From Sphaerolaimus hirsutus (lineage: Eukaryota > Nematoda > Chromadorea > Monhysterida > Sphaerolaimidae), in assembly GCA_964036195.1 (NCBI GenBank), contig OZ038453.1, forward strand, positions 1,922,001 to 1,986,000: DNA of 64,000 nt, read 5' to 3'. The notes below the pieces were generated by a model. It had not been told where the DNA came from. It did not search any database and was given only the letters and a program-made list of their open reading frames with translations. This document shows, piece by piece, positions 21,592 to 32,019 of this stretch (position 1 is the stretch's first letter; each line of letters starts with the position of its first letter). A program made the translations under genes and the position numbers.

Positions 21592-22250
21592 TTAATATAT
21601 CAGGTGTTTTGAGTTTTCACCCAAAATTTCACCCCTCTAGCTCCACCCACTGCGGAACTGTGGGGGTTATAATTTCGGTCATTTTGTACTGATGTACACA
21701 TGGTGCTCTAGCTCAATGCTGCTTGAAGTTGTGATCATGAAACTTTGGCTAGTGTAAGCCACCAGTGTTGGCAATGTGCTGAAAATATTCAACACTTTCA
21801 TCAACATCATTGCTATTAAGGTGAAATTTATATGCAGATCAGGGTGATGTGCAAGAAACGTGGGAACTGTGATGGATGTTTTGGTGATGGTCTGAGATCA
21901 TGTTGTAATGCAGTGATGTAAATGCTGTTTTGAAATGTGCAGTAAATGAATTGTGAATAAAATTTCTCCATGTTTCATTACTAATGTGTAGTGGACACAT
22001 TACCTGTGTTCATCAGCACTGAGTAGACTCCAAGGGGGGCTATTTTGAGAAGGAGAGACATAATGATGCATTTGGTAGTGAGAGTAGTGACAGTAATGGC
22101 AATATGGACTAGGCTTATGATATCATAGCTAATTTTGATTAGTGTTGGCACATTGCCAACACTGGTGGCTAGCCCACTGGCCAACACTGGTGGCACACTA
22201 GCCAAAGTTTCATGACCACAACTTAAAGCAGCATTGAGCTAGAGCACCAT

Positions 22251-22552
22251 TAGCATTGAAAAAAACACATCAATTTTTAGAAAATATAATTAAGCATAAT
22301 CTCAGAAAAACTCTCAAGAAAAAAATATAATTAGATCTCACTCAAAAAACAACTGAAAAAATATAAATGAATATAAATATCACAATTTGAGAGATTTTCT
22401 GATATTTTGAATCTCAGAAAATTTCTCAAAAAGAAAATATAATCAAATCTCTCTAGAAAAATCTCTCGTGAAAAAAATATAAATCTCAGAAAATTTTTTA
22501 TATTTTCTGAGATTTTTTAAATATAAATCTCCCAGAGATTTTTTCAATGCTA
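22251..22552. mobile_element. hAT-type MITE, 302 bp, exact 8-bp duplication
   Basis: TIR TAGCATTGAAAAAA is perfect at both ends. AGCACCAT flanks both sides (22243-22250 and 22553-22560). The left arm of the surrounding foldback has the empty site with one AGCACCAT (complement at 21700-21710). The interior is AATATAAATCTCAGAAAA words. Confidence 0.9.
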
Positions 22553-22969
22553 AGCACCATGTGTACATCAGAACAATATGACTGAAATTGTAACCCCCAC
22601 AGTTCCGCAGTGGGTGGAGCTAGAGGGGTGAAATTTTGGGTGAAAACTCAACACCTGATATCTTAACCTGTCACAATTTTATGACAGTATCTTACCACTA
22701 GCGCAAATGGCGAGCACTGCCCGGGGACTTTTCACCCGGACCAAGTACTTGAGTACAGATAATCTATTATTTACATATAGGCCTATATATTGGCGTTTTC
22801 AAGTATATAAGCACAGATAAAGCCAAAAATACTAGAAGATAGGCACAGAGCAAATTAACAATTGAATTTAAAGGCAGAAATGGGCAAAAAGGTGGGAACT
22901 TTTGTAATTTTGAGTGAAAATACAGGCAAAATTTCTCGAAAGTACTTGTTTTTGTTTTCAAATATACTT

Positions 22970-23064
22970 TAATCACATTTACTCATGAGTATTTTAATCA
23001 CATTTACTCATGAGTATTTTAATCACATTTACTCATGAGTATTTTAATCACATTTACTCATGAG
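22970..23064. repeat. 25-bp tandem, ~4 copies
   Basis: TAATCACATTTACTCATGAG plus TATTT starts at 22970, 22995, 23020 and 23045. The fourth copy is cut after CTCATGAG by the element at 23065. Confidence 0.9.
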
Positions 23065-24099
23065 TAGTGATGGAATGGCGCCATGGTGCCATTTTTGCTG
23101 GCGCCAATTTGGCACCCAGTGCCATTGTTTCAGATGGCGCCGGACATGACACCAAGATATTGGGATGAATTGTTGTATTTTCCATATTCAACTGCCTTAT
23201 CTGCTAGATGATATCATTTATGCTGTTATAAACACATTCACCTTTGTAATTTGTTACCTGTGCTAGCATTGTAAGTTTTGGTTCATGTTGCTGGTTTTAT
23301 ACCACATGAATTGGGCATCTTAACTCACAATTATAAAAATGACCCACAATATGACCCACAATTAGAAAAATGTAAATCTCATATAATTTTGTCTCAGCCC
23401 TTACAGCATTGATTACCTACCGTATTTCCTCGAAAAACCCCCCTTGAAATATCCCCCCCTCGTTTGACCCCCCCCCCCTCTCGAGACCACTATGAAACAA
23501 TCACCCCCCTCGAAATACCCCCCCAGATTGAGTGTAAAGAGAACGTACAGTCCAAATACTGCAGTTTGTGTTCTGCGTAGTGCAGAACACACGTTAAAAC
23601 AATGTCGGAATCACGTTAGAACAGTGTTTATACCATCTACATACTAATATTAGTCTACATAACCTTATAAATGGCGGTTTTTGTTGTATTTTTCGACGTC
23701 TGCATACGTTTCAGACGACAATTTCGTACTGGGATTTATAAAATTTTCTTGTGAAATAATAACCCACCCCTCGAAGTACCCCCCCCCCCAGTGACGAAAA
23801 ATGTGGCGGTGACGCAGTGATTGTCACCGCCTACTTCTGGGATGTCACCGCCACAAAATGAGGTGTCATCGCGGTGACAATCACTGCCACATTCATTGAT
23901 TAGTGGTTCTGTGCAAAAAAATTTTTACTTTTTTTCTGGGGGACATTCCATAGTAGATGCATTAGGCAGCGTGCATTCCGAAATTAGCATTCGGCGCACA
24001 AAAAAGTGTTCTCGGGGCTGGGCCATGGCGAAGCCCGCTGCACGCAGCACCCACCTCAATTCAAATATTTGAAATATCTAGTATGCGTCTGCGTACACA

Positions 24100-24310
24100 T
24101 TTCAACAATGGGTAAGTTCTCCAAAAAAAAACACTTTCTGTGTTTTGAGTTTTTCATGAATGAATACCTGTGTTTTGAGTTTTTTTCTTGAAAAAAACTT
24201 GAGTAACTCTGTTTTTATTTCTGTGTTTTTTGTAAAAACTTGAGTTTTTTGAGTTTTTTCTAAAAAAACTCGAGTTTTTTCCAAAAAATTCAAGTTTTCC
24301 CCCCTAAAAT
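24100..24310. repeat. GTGTTTTGAGTTTTT words, copy 1
   Basis: Imperfect repeats of CTGTGTTTTGAGTTTTT and CTCGAGTTTTTTCC. A second array with the same words plus TTCTGTGTTTCCGTG is at 25075-25262. Confidence 0.5.
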
Positions 24311-24566
24311 TTTTATTTACAGCATTTCGATCTGGAAACAGTGGTTTTCTTATAAAATATTGGTTTTGCACATGTTTTAACCACACATAACATTTGTGTA
24401 TTCATTCAAGTGTCAAAAAAGTCCTTAAAAATGTCCACAATGAGGACATCAACATCACAACACCAGCAACAAAATGCCCAGAAATGACAATTTACACAGT
24501 ACTCCAAAATTCTTCGGATGTGCACTGTATGGAAGACTTCGGAATTGATTTGAACTACAACTATCA

Positions 24567-24900
24567 TATTACCTCGAAATACCCCCATGGGCATTATTAT
24601 TTCGTCAGAAAGTTTTGTAAGGATCATAGAAAATAGTAGGCATTTACGTACCCAAAACAGGTTATAAATGCGTACAAACAGGATATATTTGAAATAAACA
24701 TGTAGTCAGCTACACAACCTAGTACAGTCTATGTGTAGCTGCGATGCAAATTAGCAGTAATAAATACATCATGTACATTGGATACATGATGTACATCATC
24801 CCAGAGGGGGGTATTTCAAGGGAGGGCGGGCTTATTATTTCACCAGTCCATTTTGAGGGGAGTTAATTCAAGGGGCTGTTTATTCAAGGTAATAAGGTAT
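24567..24900. mobile_element. TACCGTATT-class MITE, diverged
   Basis: CATATTACCTCGAAATACCC at the left and TTCAAGGTAATAAGGTAT at the right. The interior includes GGGGGGTATTTCAAGGG and TTATTTCACC words. Confidence 0.6.
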
Positions 24901-25074
24901 ACTTAAATGTTGAAACTTAAATTGTCAAATCCACCATGAGATGTGCATGCCATCTTTAATTTCTTTTTTGTACCATTATAAAATATGAATACATCATGTA
25001 CATATTTACATACTATAGGTAGATGCTTATCTTATCTTGTTTAGTTTAACTGAATAAATGTGCATTCAACCACT

Positions 25075-25265
25075 TCGCTGAAAAAAACACAAAAACTCAA
25101 AAAACTTTTCTGTGTTTCCGTGTTTCTGTGTTTCTGTGTTCTCCAAAAAAAAACTCATTTGAGTTTTGAGTTTTTCAAAATTTATGAGTTTCCGTGTTTC
25201 TGTGTAAAACAAAAACACAGAAACTCAATGAGTTTCTGTGTTCAATTTCTGTGTTTTTTCCATCG
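25075..25265. repeat. GTGTTTCTGTGTTT words, copy 2
   Basis: Iterated TTTCTGTGTTTCCGTGTTT, AAAAACTCATTTGAG and ACACAGAAACTCAATGAG words in both orientations. Confidence 0.5.
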
Positions 25266-25658
25266 TTGACACATTTACATGGAAAAGGTGACTGGTCAAG
25301 TGAGTGTAGAAGCCGTTCAGTCGATGCCTTTAGGATTTTGCTTTGCACTCTCTTTCGCAATGCATTTTTGTGAAGAATATATTTTGTGCTTAGATGTTCG
25401 GCATTTTGTAACACTATTGATAAACGCTCTACAGGAAAGTGTTTTAATTTTAAGTGATTTTTCTCAAATGACTTCAAATTTTGAAAAATTTCAAGTATGC
25501 TTTTCAAATTGGGTGGGCAAGCTGACGCAAGCGATGGGGGCTCAATCAGGGATAGATAGCGTTTTTCTTCGAAATTCCCACCAGGGTGTTTATTTTTTCA
25601 GAATGTTAATTTTGAGGGGGGGGGGGTAATCGAGGGGGGTTATCATTTTGCCAGGAAC

Positions 25659-25975
25659 AGTGTCAGGGAACGACTTGACATTTCACGTCAGACTATTGCA
25701 AGCAGCAGTCTGACGTGAAATGTCAAGTTGTTCCCTGACACTGTGACGTGAAATGATGATGACGTGAAATGATAAAAATTGAATTTTTCAATTCGCTCTA
25801 GTTGTGGCTGATAACACTCAGTATTGGACACGATTAAGGTATTGATTCATATATTATCCTTAGAAAATTGTAGACCCGTAGCATGATCCACACTCGTGTA
25901 ATTAATTTCACGACGTCATTTCACGTCATCATTTCACGTCGAATCGACGCTGAGCTCTAATTCCCGCTTAAGACT
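25659..25975. mobile_element. GACGTGAAATG-word element with 36-bp hairpin
   Basis: 25659-25743 is a near-perfect hairpin with arms of about 36 bp (CAGTGTCAGGGAACGACTTG and complement). From 25744 tandem GACGTGAAATGATGATGACG words face inverted copies at 25905-25970. The core between them (GGTATTGATTCATATATTAT, GTAGCATGATCCAC) is homologous to 62110-62260, where the end words are different. Confidence 0.65.
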
Positions 25976-26530
25976 CTATATACCTAAATAGACTTAAATA
26001 AGTAAGTAGAGTCGTAGACCGTATAAATCGTGTTCTAACATAACGGCGCTGCGCACACTGAAGCCGAAATATTCGGCATACGCACGTTTTTGACAAATGC
26101 CGAATTAAATGCTGAATAGAAAAAAACTTGCGGAACTAAAATCGTCCGTACTCTTGAAAATTAAGCTGTTTGTCAATTCAGCATGTATTTCAGCATTCAA
26201 AAGATGCGTACACTTTTACATGCGGAAACCATTCGGCAAAATCAGATGAAATGTTGATGTGTCGAAATTGTCGAATGAAATTGTCAAAATTGCGAGTACG
26301 GTACGGTACGCAAGCCAATACGGTAAATACACACATTCAGCTATCGTCCTTATCATAGAAAATGCCGAAGTATGTTGCTTTCGACATACTTCAGCGTCTA
26401 AAAATTAACGCTTAAATTCGTTCGAATTCGTCCGAATATCGTGCGCACATTTTCAAAATTCAATATGGCGGCCCCTAAAATGCCGAACTGAAAACGTCCG
26501 AACGGCAATTTTTCAATTCAGATTCGGCAG
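25976..26530. other. CpG-containing repeat, no gene
   Basis: GCCGAAATATTCGGCATACG near the start and GATTCGGCAGATG near 26521 suggest degenerate inverted ends. TTCGGCA, GTCCGAA and CAGCATT words recur. No ORF of interest. Confidence 0.35.
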
Positions 26531-26696
26531 ATGAAAACGTTATTTATCAACAAAGCCCAAAAATTTGCAGAAATTTATCAAGTTTCGTTATTTTTTACCC
26601 AGTTTTTACCCACCTTCAGAACCACTATTGTGCCATGCCTATTATTGCTATTATTGCCCATTTTTAGACTATTGTTGGCTATATATGTGCTTATAT

Positions 26697-27374
26697 TAGG
26701 GTTGGCCGATGTTTTTTTAAAACGTTTTTTATTAAAAAAAACGTTGTTTTTTTAAAAAAAACATGACGTCCGAAATGTTTTTTTTTTTAAAAAAAACATC
26801 GACCGAAATTTTTAGTACTAAGCACTAGGTATTTTGCACAATTTTTGCGCGCAAGCGCGCAATTTCACACACAAATTGACATTGGTGGTTGTTTTCATTG
26901 GTTTTGTGGCATTTTTAGTATCAAAGTATCCATTTATATATGCTACCATGGGTTAATAAGCCGTCATATGTCGGTGTAGTATACAATATTGAGGTAATGT
27001 GCTTCCATGTACCTCCACAGTGTGTAACTTCACTCCCAAAGTAACAACCTCCCTTTATAACCTTGTTTCATCACTATTCCGTGCCAAACTTTACCTGAAG
27101 TCACGAACATATGACTATAAGGCGATATATGAACGTATCGACGAAAAAATGTATATTTTTGACACAAATCACCACTTATAATGCTATCCTATGGCTCAAC
27201 AGCCATTATATGGTCATATATAACATCACAGAGTATTGCCACTGTCTGATATACCTATATATGTTGACACAAGGTCATATCTGGGAGCTTTTAAAAAAAA
27301 ACGTTTTTTATAATAAAAAAACGTCGTTTTTTTTAAAAAACATCGAGTTAAAAAAACGTTTTTTTTCAACCCTA
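26697..27374. mobile_element. hAT-type MITE, 678 bp
   Basis: Ends TAGGGTTGGCCGATG and, complemented, TAGGGTTGAAAAAAAACG. Flanks GCTTATAT (26689-26696) and GCTTATAC (27375-27382) match at 7 of 8 positions. Subterminal GTTTTTTTAAAACG words form A/T hairpins at both sides. Confidence 0.8.
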
Positions 27375-27625
27375 GCTTATACACCTATTTTAGTCATTTT
27401 CACCTATTTTGAGCAATTTTTCTCACTTTTTCTCATTCTATGACTTAAAAAAGACTATTTATTGTCACCGCCTCTAGAATACCTATCACTCACTGTCACT
27501 GCCAGAAATTTGGAACATTTTTCGTCTATGCCCCCCCCCTCATTTAACCCCCCCCCCTTTCTTGAGACCACTATGAAACAATCACCCTCCGGGGGGTATT
27601 TCGAGGAAATACGGTAATTACAATG

Positions 27626-27728
27626 CACCGTATTACCTCGAAATACCCGCGGGGTGGGGGTTTATTATTTCCCCAGATCGCTCCAACCTGGGGGTAATTT
27701 GAGGGGGTTTATCCGATGAAATACGGTA
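27626..27728. mobile_element. Mini MITE, ~103 bp
   Basis: CACCGTATTACCTCGAAATA to CCGATGAAATACGGTA with only CCCCAG and GGGGG words between. Probably a deletion derivative of the TACCGTATT class. Confidence 0.65.
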
Positions 27729-28104
27729 GGTAGTTTGCTTAGGAAGGGGTGGGACCGTATATATTTGCTATACATATTTACTTGAATTATACCCTTGGGA
27801 ATTATGGTTTTCGTTAAACTTTTTTGATGGGAAACTTTTAAAATGGGCGCAGCTATTCAAGCAAATATGGTATGCATCTCTGTTATTGTTCAATTTTCCT
27901 GCATCTGAAGGTATGGGTATGCCACAAGCAATGAATGGCGAGAAAATTGACCAGTTCTGGCACAATAATTGACCCCGTTGAATAAGCCCCTTGAATAAAC
28001 CCCCTCAAAATTTGCTCACAAAATAATAGACCGGAGGGTGTATTTACAGGAAATATGGTTAATAATATACATGATAAGATAAGTTTTGTGGCTTGAGTTA
28101 CCAT

Positions 28105-28860
28105 CATGGTTGGTTTTAGTAAAATTCATTTCACTAAAATTGTATGTTATTTTTTTATATTCATGTTTCAGTTTATTTTATTTTATTTAATTCTGAAATG
28201 TCATTAATAATAAAAAATGAAACCATTTTTACAAAAAATTTACAAATATTTTACAAAAATTTTACAAAAAATCAGAAATCACGGAAGCAAAGCCAAAAAA
28301 CAATGTGCACGCTAGAAGCATGCAGATGAACACAAAAAAGTTTATGTCTATGTGACACGGGTTGCGAGGTAGGTATTTTGTATTTTGACCCTCAGGGGGC
28401 CGGATATATGCAGCTAATTGCTCCTCCCAAGGGAAGACAGCTAAAAACTTGTTGTATGGAACAAAGAAAATGGAAGAAAAAAATCACATAAATTAGTGAT
28501 TTTTAAGGTGAAAATATTTTTTTTAAATGTGAAAATTTGCAATTTTCAGCAACCATATTTTTCAATCACAACAATGAAAGATACAACAAGGCACTAGTTC
28601 TGCAATTTGGCAGCTAGAAACTTGAGCAACATGATAGAAACTTTTTATAGAATTTTACAGACACTAGAGTTTTTGTAAAATTTTACTAAAATTGTACAAA
28701 AATTCGAATTATGGTACAATTTTACAAAATTTTTTTACAAAAATTTGAATTTTAGTAAAATCGTATTTTTATTTTATTAATTTTCCATTTTTTTATATTT
28801 TATTTTATTCTCCAATTTTCCATTTTATTTTTATTTTTTTCTGAGATTTTGCCAACCCTG
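28105..28860. mobile_element. hAT-type MITE with empty site in window
   Basis: Left end CATGGTTGGTTTTAG; right end GAGATTTTGCCAACCCTG. Flanks GTTACCAT (28097-28104) and GTCACCAT (28861-28868) match at 7 of 8 positions. The homologous position in element 2 (GTCAACAT at 31758-31765) has no insertion. The interior is AT-rich TTTTACAAAAATTTT words. Related ends are at 47272 (left type) and 62926 (right type). Confidence 0.85.
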
Positions 28861-29736
28861 GTCACCATCAGAGCAATGGTATAGCATTTTGGTCTTCTAT
28901 AAATGCTTCCCCGATGATATACCAGCTTAAATAGGGAATTTTATTGTTGGCGCTTTTTTGGAGCCTGGCGCCCTTGTTTCTGGTGCCCTATGGTGCCCGG
29001 CATCATATTCTCAGATAGTGCCATGGCACCTGGCGCCATTTTCTCTGGCGCCTGGCACCATGGCTCCATTTTTCCCGGCGCTTTTCCATCACTACTCATG
29101 AGTAGTGATGGAATGGCGCCATTGCGCTGGCGCCCTTTAATGGCGCCAAAGGGTGCCAGCGCCAAGCCGCCATTGGCGCTTGGCACCATTTTCTGTGGCG
29201 CCATCTGGCGCCTGGCGCCATTATTTTGAATGGCGCCATGGCGCCCTTGGCGCTTGGCGCCATTTTCGCTAGCGCCAATGTGGCGCCCGGCGCCATTGTT
29301 TTTGATGGCGCCGGGAATGGCGCCAAGATGCCGCGATAAATGGTTACATTCTTTTATATTTAACTGCCTTTTCTGCCAAATGATATCATTTAGGTGATAT
29401 CTAACACACTCATCTTTGAAATTTTTTGCCAGCATGGCAAGTTTGGGTTCATGATGTTTGATATAAACTACATAAACTGTAAATCTTCAGATAAGACCCA
29501 CAATTGGAAAAATGACTATAACAAACATTTTTAAAATGTATAACATTCTATAATGACTAAAAAACGAATATAAAATAATTTTTCCACATCATTGCTTACC
29601 TATTCTATTGTGTTTCTTAGAAATAACCTCGGGGGGATTGTTGGGGGTACTTTGACGGGTTTATGCGTGGAAACATGGTAGTTGCATTAGGAAGTTATGG
29701 GGATTTTTTTATTGTCATAATTTTTTGAGGGGGAAC

Positions 29737-31040
29737 CAGCGTTGCAGCAGCATTCACACATTTTCACATTCACACATCACACACATAAATCCTACCGACA
29801 ATTACAGAAAATTTTGGATCACAAACCATTTGTTTATTTTACCTAAGAGGTCAAATCACACACGAAAAAGTCACATGCTAATATTTTTTCAGTAATAAAA
29901 GTCGATTCTCGCTAACACACAACAGGCGCACGGTAAAAAATTATTGTGTGAATATGATTTACACTTACGTGATCTTGATTTGTCGGGGAAAAAAATCACA
30001 CACTGGCCGAATGTGACATTTTCGGTAAAATGTGGTTTTCACATCATAACAGAGAAAAGTAAAAATGTGTGAATTTAATATTTTTCGGTATAAAAATGTG
30101 ATATTTGGCAGAGGGAAACAGAAAAAAATTTCTGCCAGTGCACACGCGGTGCACTTTGTTACCGCCGCCCACCCACTAGCAAATTTCCGGGCAGCAGTGC
30201 GGCATGGGGCTTTGAGATTGGGTGCCATTATTTTCCAATGGCACATTTGGGCGGCCAGATTAGGCCCAAGTTTGGCGCTGAGCCGATCAGCTCAGCGCGT
30301 GTGGCAGATAATTTCGTATCGGTCACTCTGATCGCTTTGTGATGCAACAGACACCATGGGTGTCTGTTTGCAGATAGCATCACATCAAAGCGATCAATTT
30401 TTTGTGTGGAATTATTTTCCCATGCCAAGCTCCAAATTGCCAACAGATTTGGTGCAATTAGGAATTAGGGACAACTCTGGAAATAGGTAAGGAAATGATT
30501 TATGGTTATTGTTAATCGTTAGATGTGTGCAATTTTTTCAAATATCCCCAAATGCTGTGAAATTTGGGCATATAGTATTTTTGAGCAGGTTATACTAGAC
30601 AACATTGACATTTGACATTGTAGCCATTGTGTAGCCATTGTGTAGCCATTGTGTTACCACAATGAAAAGTTGAAACTACTCTTAAGTGATTAATCAAATG
30701 GAACTTCACTAGGCACATAAATTGTATTAAAATTTTTCTGATTTTCACACATTCGCACAGTAAAAAAAGAACTGGAAGTGGCGGTCAATTCACACACAAT
30801 TTTTTCACACGCGGTCAAAGCACCCGGCATTCACACATAAACAAATTGAACGCCTATGCGTCTGTGCGTTTTATTTGACCCCTATGTGAACCCGACATTT
30901 CACACGTGCAAGACTTACTGTTATTTATTAGTGTGTGAATTACCGATGCATATAAACAAACACAAGGAACAGTGCCCAAAAAAAGTAGATTTTTCACACC
31001 CTCCCAAATTCACACACCGAAAACGGGAGCTGCAAGCCTG
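29737..31040. mobile_element. TTCACACA-word hAT-type element, 1.3 kb
   Basis: Ends CAGCGTTGCAGCAGC and, complemented, CAGGCTTGCAGCTCC, both followed by TTCACACA/TGTGTGAA words. Exact GGGGGAAC flanks at 29729-29736 and 31041-31048. It sits in a class B MITE. 30328-30397 is a hairpin (GATCGCTTTGTGATG and complement) and 30622-30658 a 12-bp TAGCCATTGTG(T) tandem. No transposase recognised. Confidence 0.85.
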
Positions 31041-31291
31041 GGGGGAACTATTCAAGGGGAGGAATTACTCAAGTAAATACAGTATCTCTATAGACACGTG
31101 TGCATTTCTGTTATGGTTTAGATTCGTCTGCATCTGACAATCTGAGTATGTTACAAGCAACAAATGGATAATATAATTTCACAACAGTTCTGGCAGAATA
31201 ATAACTCCCTAAATAAGCCCCCTTGAACTAACCTCTCTCAATTTGCTGACAGTATAATAAATACCCTGGGGTATCTCCAGGAAATATGGTA

Positions 31292-31723
31292 TACCGTATT
31301 TACTCGAATAATTCCCCCGGGGAATTATTTTTTCGTCAGACATTTTCAAGGGGGGAACTATTCAAGGGGGGGGGGGGAATTATTTAAGTGGGGGGATTAT
31401 TATTTCGTCAAAATTTTTAGCCGTGTTTCTATCACACTAAATACACATCCTGTTTCCATTGGTAGTGCACACACTTGCATCTTTGAACACCCGATGTACT
31501 GCATTTGCATTCAGTGAATCAAACCACACTCAGTTCTTTTGCTTGGGTTGACTTCCTCAATTGTTTTTGAAATAAATGTGCATTAACTACCTTCCATCAT
31601 TGGGGGGGGGGGATTATTCAAGTGGGGGAATAATTTTTTCCTCACTCGCCTAACAGGGGGGAATTATTCAAGTGGGGGAATTATTCAAGTGGGGGGGGGG
31701 GAATTATTCGAGTAAATACGGTA
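31292..31723. mobile_element. Class B MITE, complete, TA target
   Basis: Perfect ends TACCGTATTTACTCGAATAA and complement, flanked by TA on both sides. GGGGGGAATTATTCAAGTGG words fill both ends. The core has CACACTTGCATCTTTGAACA and TGCATTTGCATTCAGTGAAT. Confidence 0.85.
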
Positions 31724-32019
31724 TAATATTAATTATAAGATGAGTTTTGTGGCTTCAGTCAACATCAGAAAAAATGGTGTAGCACGTTCCTATTCTGTAA
31801 ATGGTTCCGAGATGATATGCAGGCAGAAATGGTGATTGTTTGTGTTGGCGCCATTTTGGCGACTGGCGCTATTTTCTCTGGCGCCTTTTGGTGACCGGCG
31901 CCAATTTTTTGAATTTTCCTGGCGCTTTTCCATCACTACTCACGAGTAAAGGTAAAAAAATTAGTTGCCACTTTCTGTACTCAGCATGTGGTGATTAAAA
32001 AAGAAATACTTTATGGCTG

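Larger units (their letters stand above)
20512..22742. mobile_element. Long foldback element with 8-bp duplication
   Basis: Arms begin GGTCTGGCTGAAAAGTCCCC (left) and GGTCCGGGTGAAAAGTCCCC (complement of the right end) and extend inward several hundred bp (AGCTCCACCCACTGCGGAAC, CCACCAGTGTTGGCA). Flanks AAGTACAT (20504-20511) and AAGTACTT (22743-22750) match at 7 of 8 positions. Each arm has been hit by another element (20592-21591 and 22251-22552), and the opposite arm preserves each empty site. No transposase gene. Confidence 0.8.
23789..27530. mobile_element. CAGTGACG hAT-like element (with insertions)
   Basis: Left end CAGTGACGAAAAATG and right end CATTTTTCGTCTATG are imperfect inverted repeats, each backed by GGTGAC/GTCACCGCC words (23805-23890 and 27463-27505). 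It lies in a C-run of the MITE, so the expected CCCCCCCC duplication is compatible but uninformative. It contains further elements at 24.1, 24.57, 25.06, 25.66 and 26.70 kb. Confidence 0.7.
23418..27616. mobile_element. TACCGTATT-class MITE interrupted by a 3.7-kb element
   Basis: The left part 23418-23788 and right part 27531-27616 align with the two parts of the complete MITE at 8768. Subtracting the insert and one 8-bp duplication gives 449 bp, against 450 bp for that copy. Confidence 0.85.
23065..29094. mobile_element. GGCGCC-word hAT-like element 1 (with insertions)
   Basis: Begins TAGTGATGGAATGGCGCC and ends GGCGCTTTTCCATCACTA. Left flank CTCATGAG (23057-23064), right flank CTCATGAG (29095-29102). 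The left unique region (ATTCAACTGCCTTATCTGCT, GATGATATCATTTA) and the right unique region (TCTTCTATAAATGCTTCC, TTGTTGGCGC) match element 2. Most of its 6 kb is inserted DNA: the MITE at 23418-27616, a short MITE at 27626, MITE-like sequence near 27750-28060 and a hAT MITE at 28105-28860. Confidence 0.75.
29103..31938. mobile_element. GGCGCC-word hAT-like element 2 (tandem with element 1)
   Basis: Begins TAGTGATGGAATGGCGCC directly after the shared CTCATGAG (29095-29102) and ends GGCGCTTTTCCATCACTA followed by CTCACGAG (31939-31946). GGCGCC words fill 29103-29330 and 31845-31930. It carries MITE remnants at the same two internal positions as element 1 (near 29605 and 31724) plus the hAT element at 29737-31040. 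Confidence 0.75.

Noticed and set aside
22970..23064. CRISPR-like regular repeats
   Set aside because: A direct 25-bp tandem without spacers in a eukaryotic transposon; not a CRISPR array.
28941..29435. 164-codon minus-strand ORF
   Set aside because: Encodes only GGCGCC-word translations spanning the junction of two transposons.
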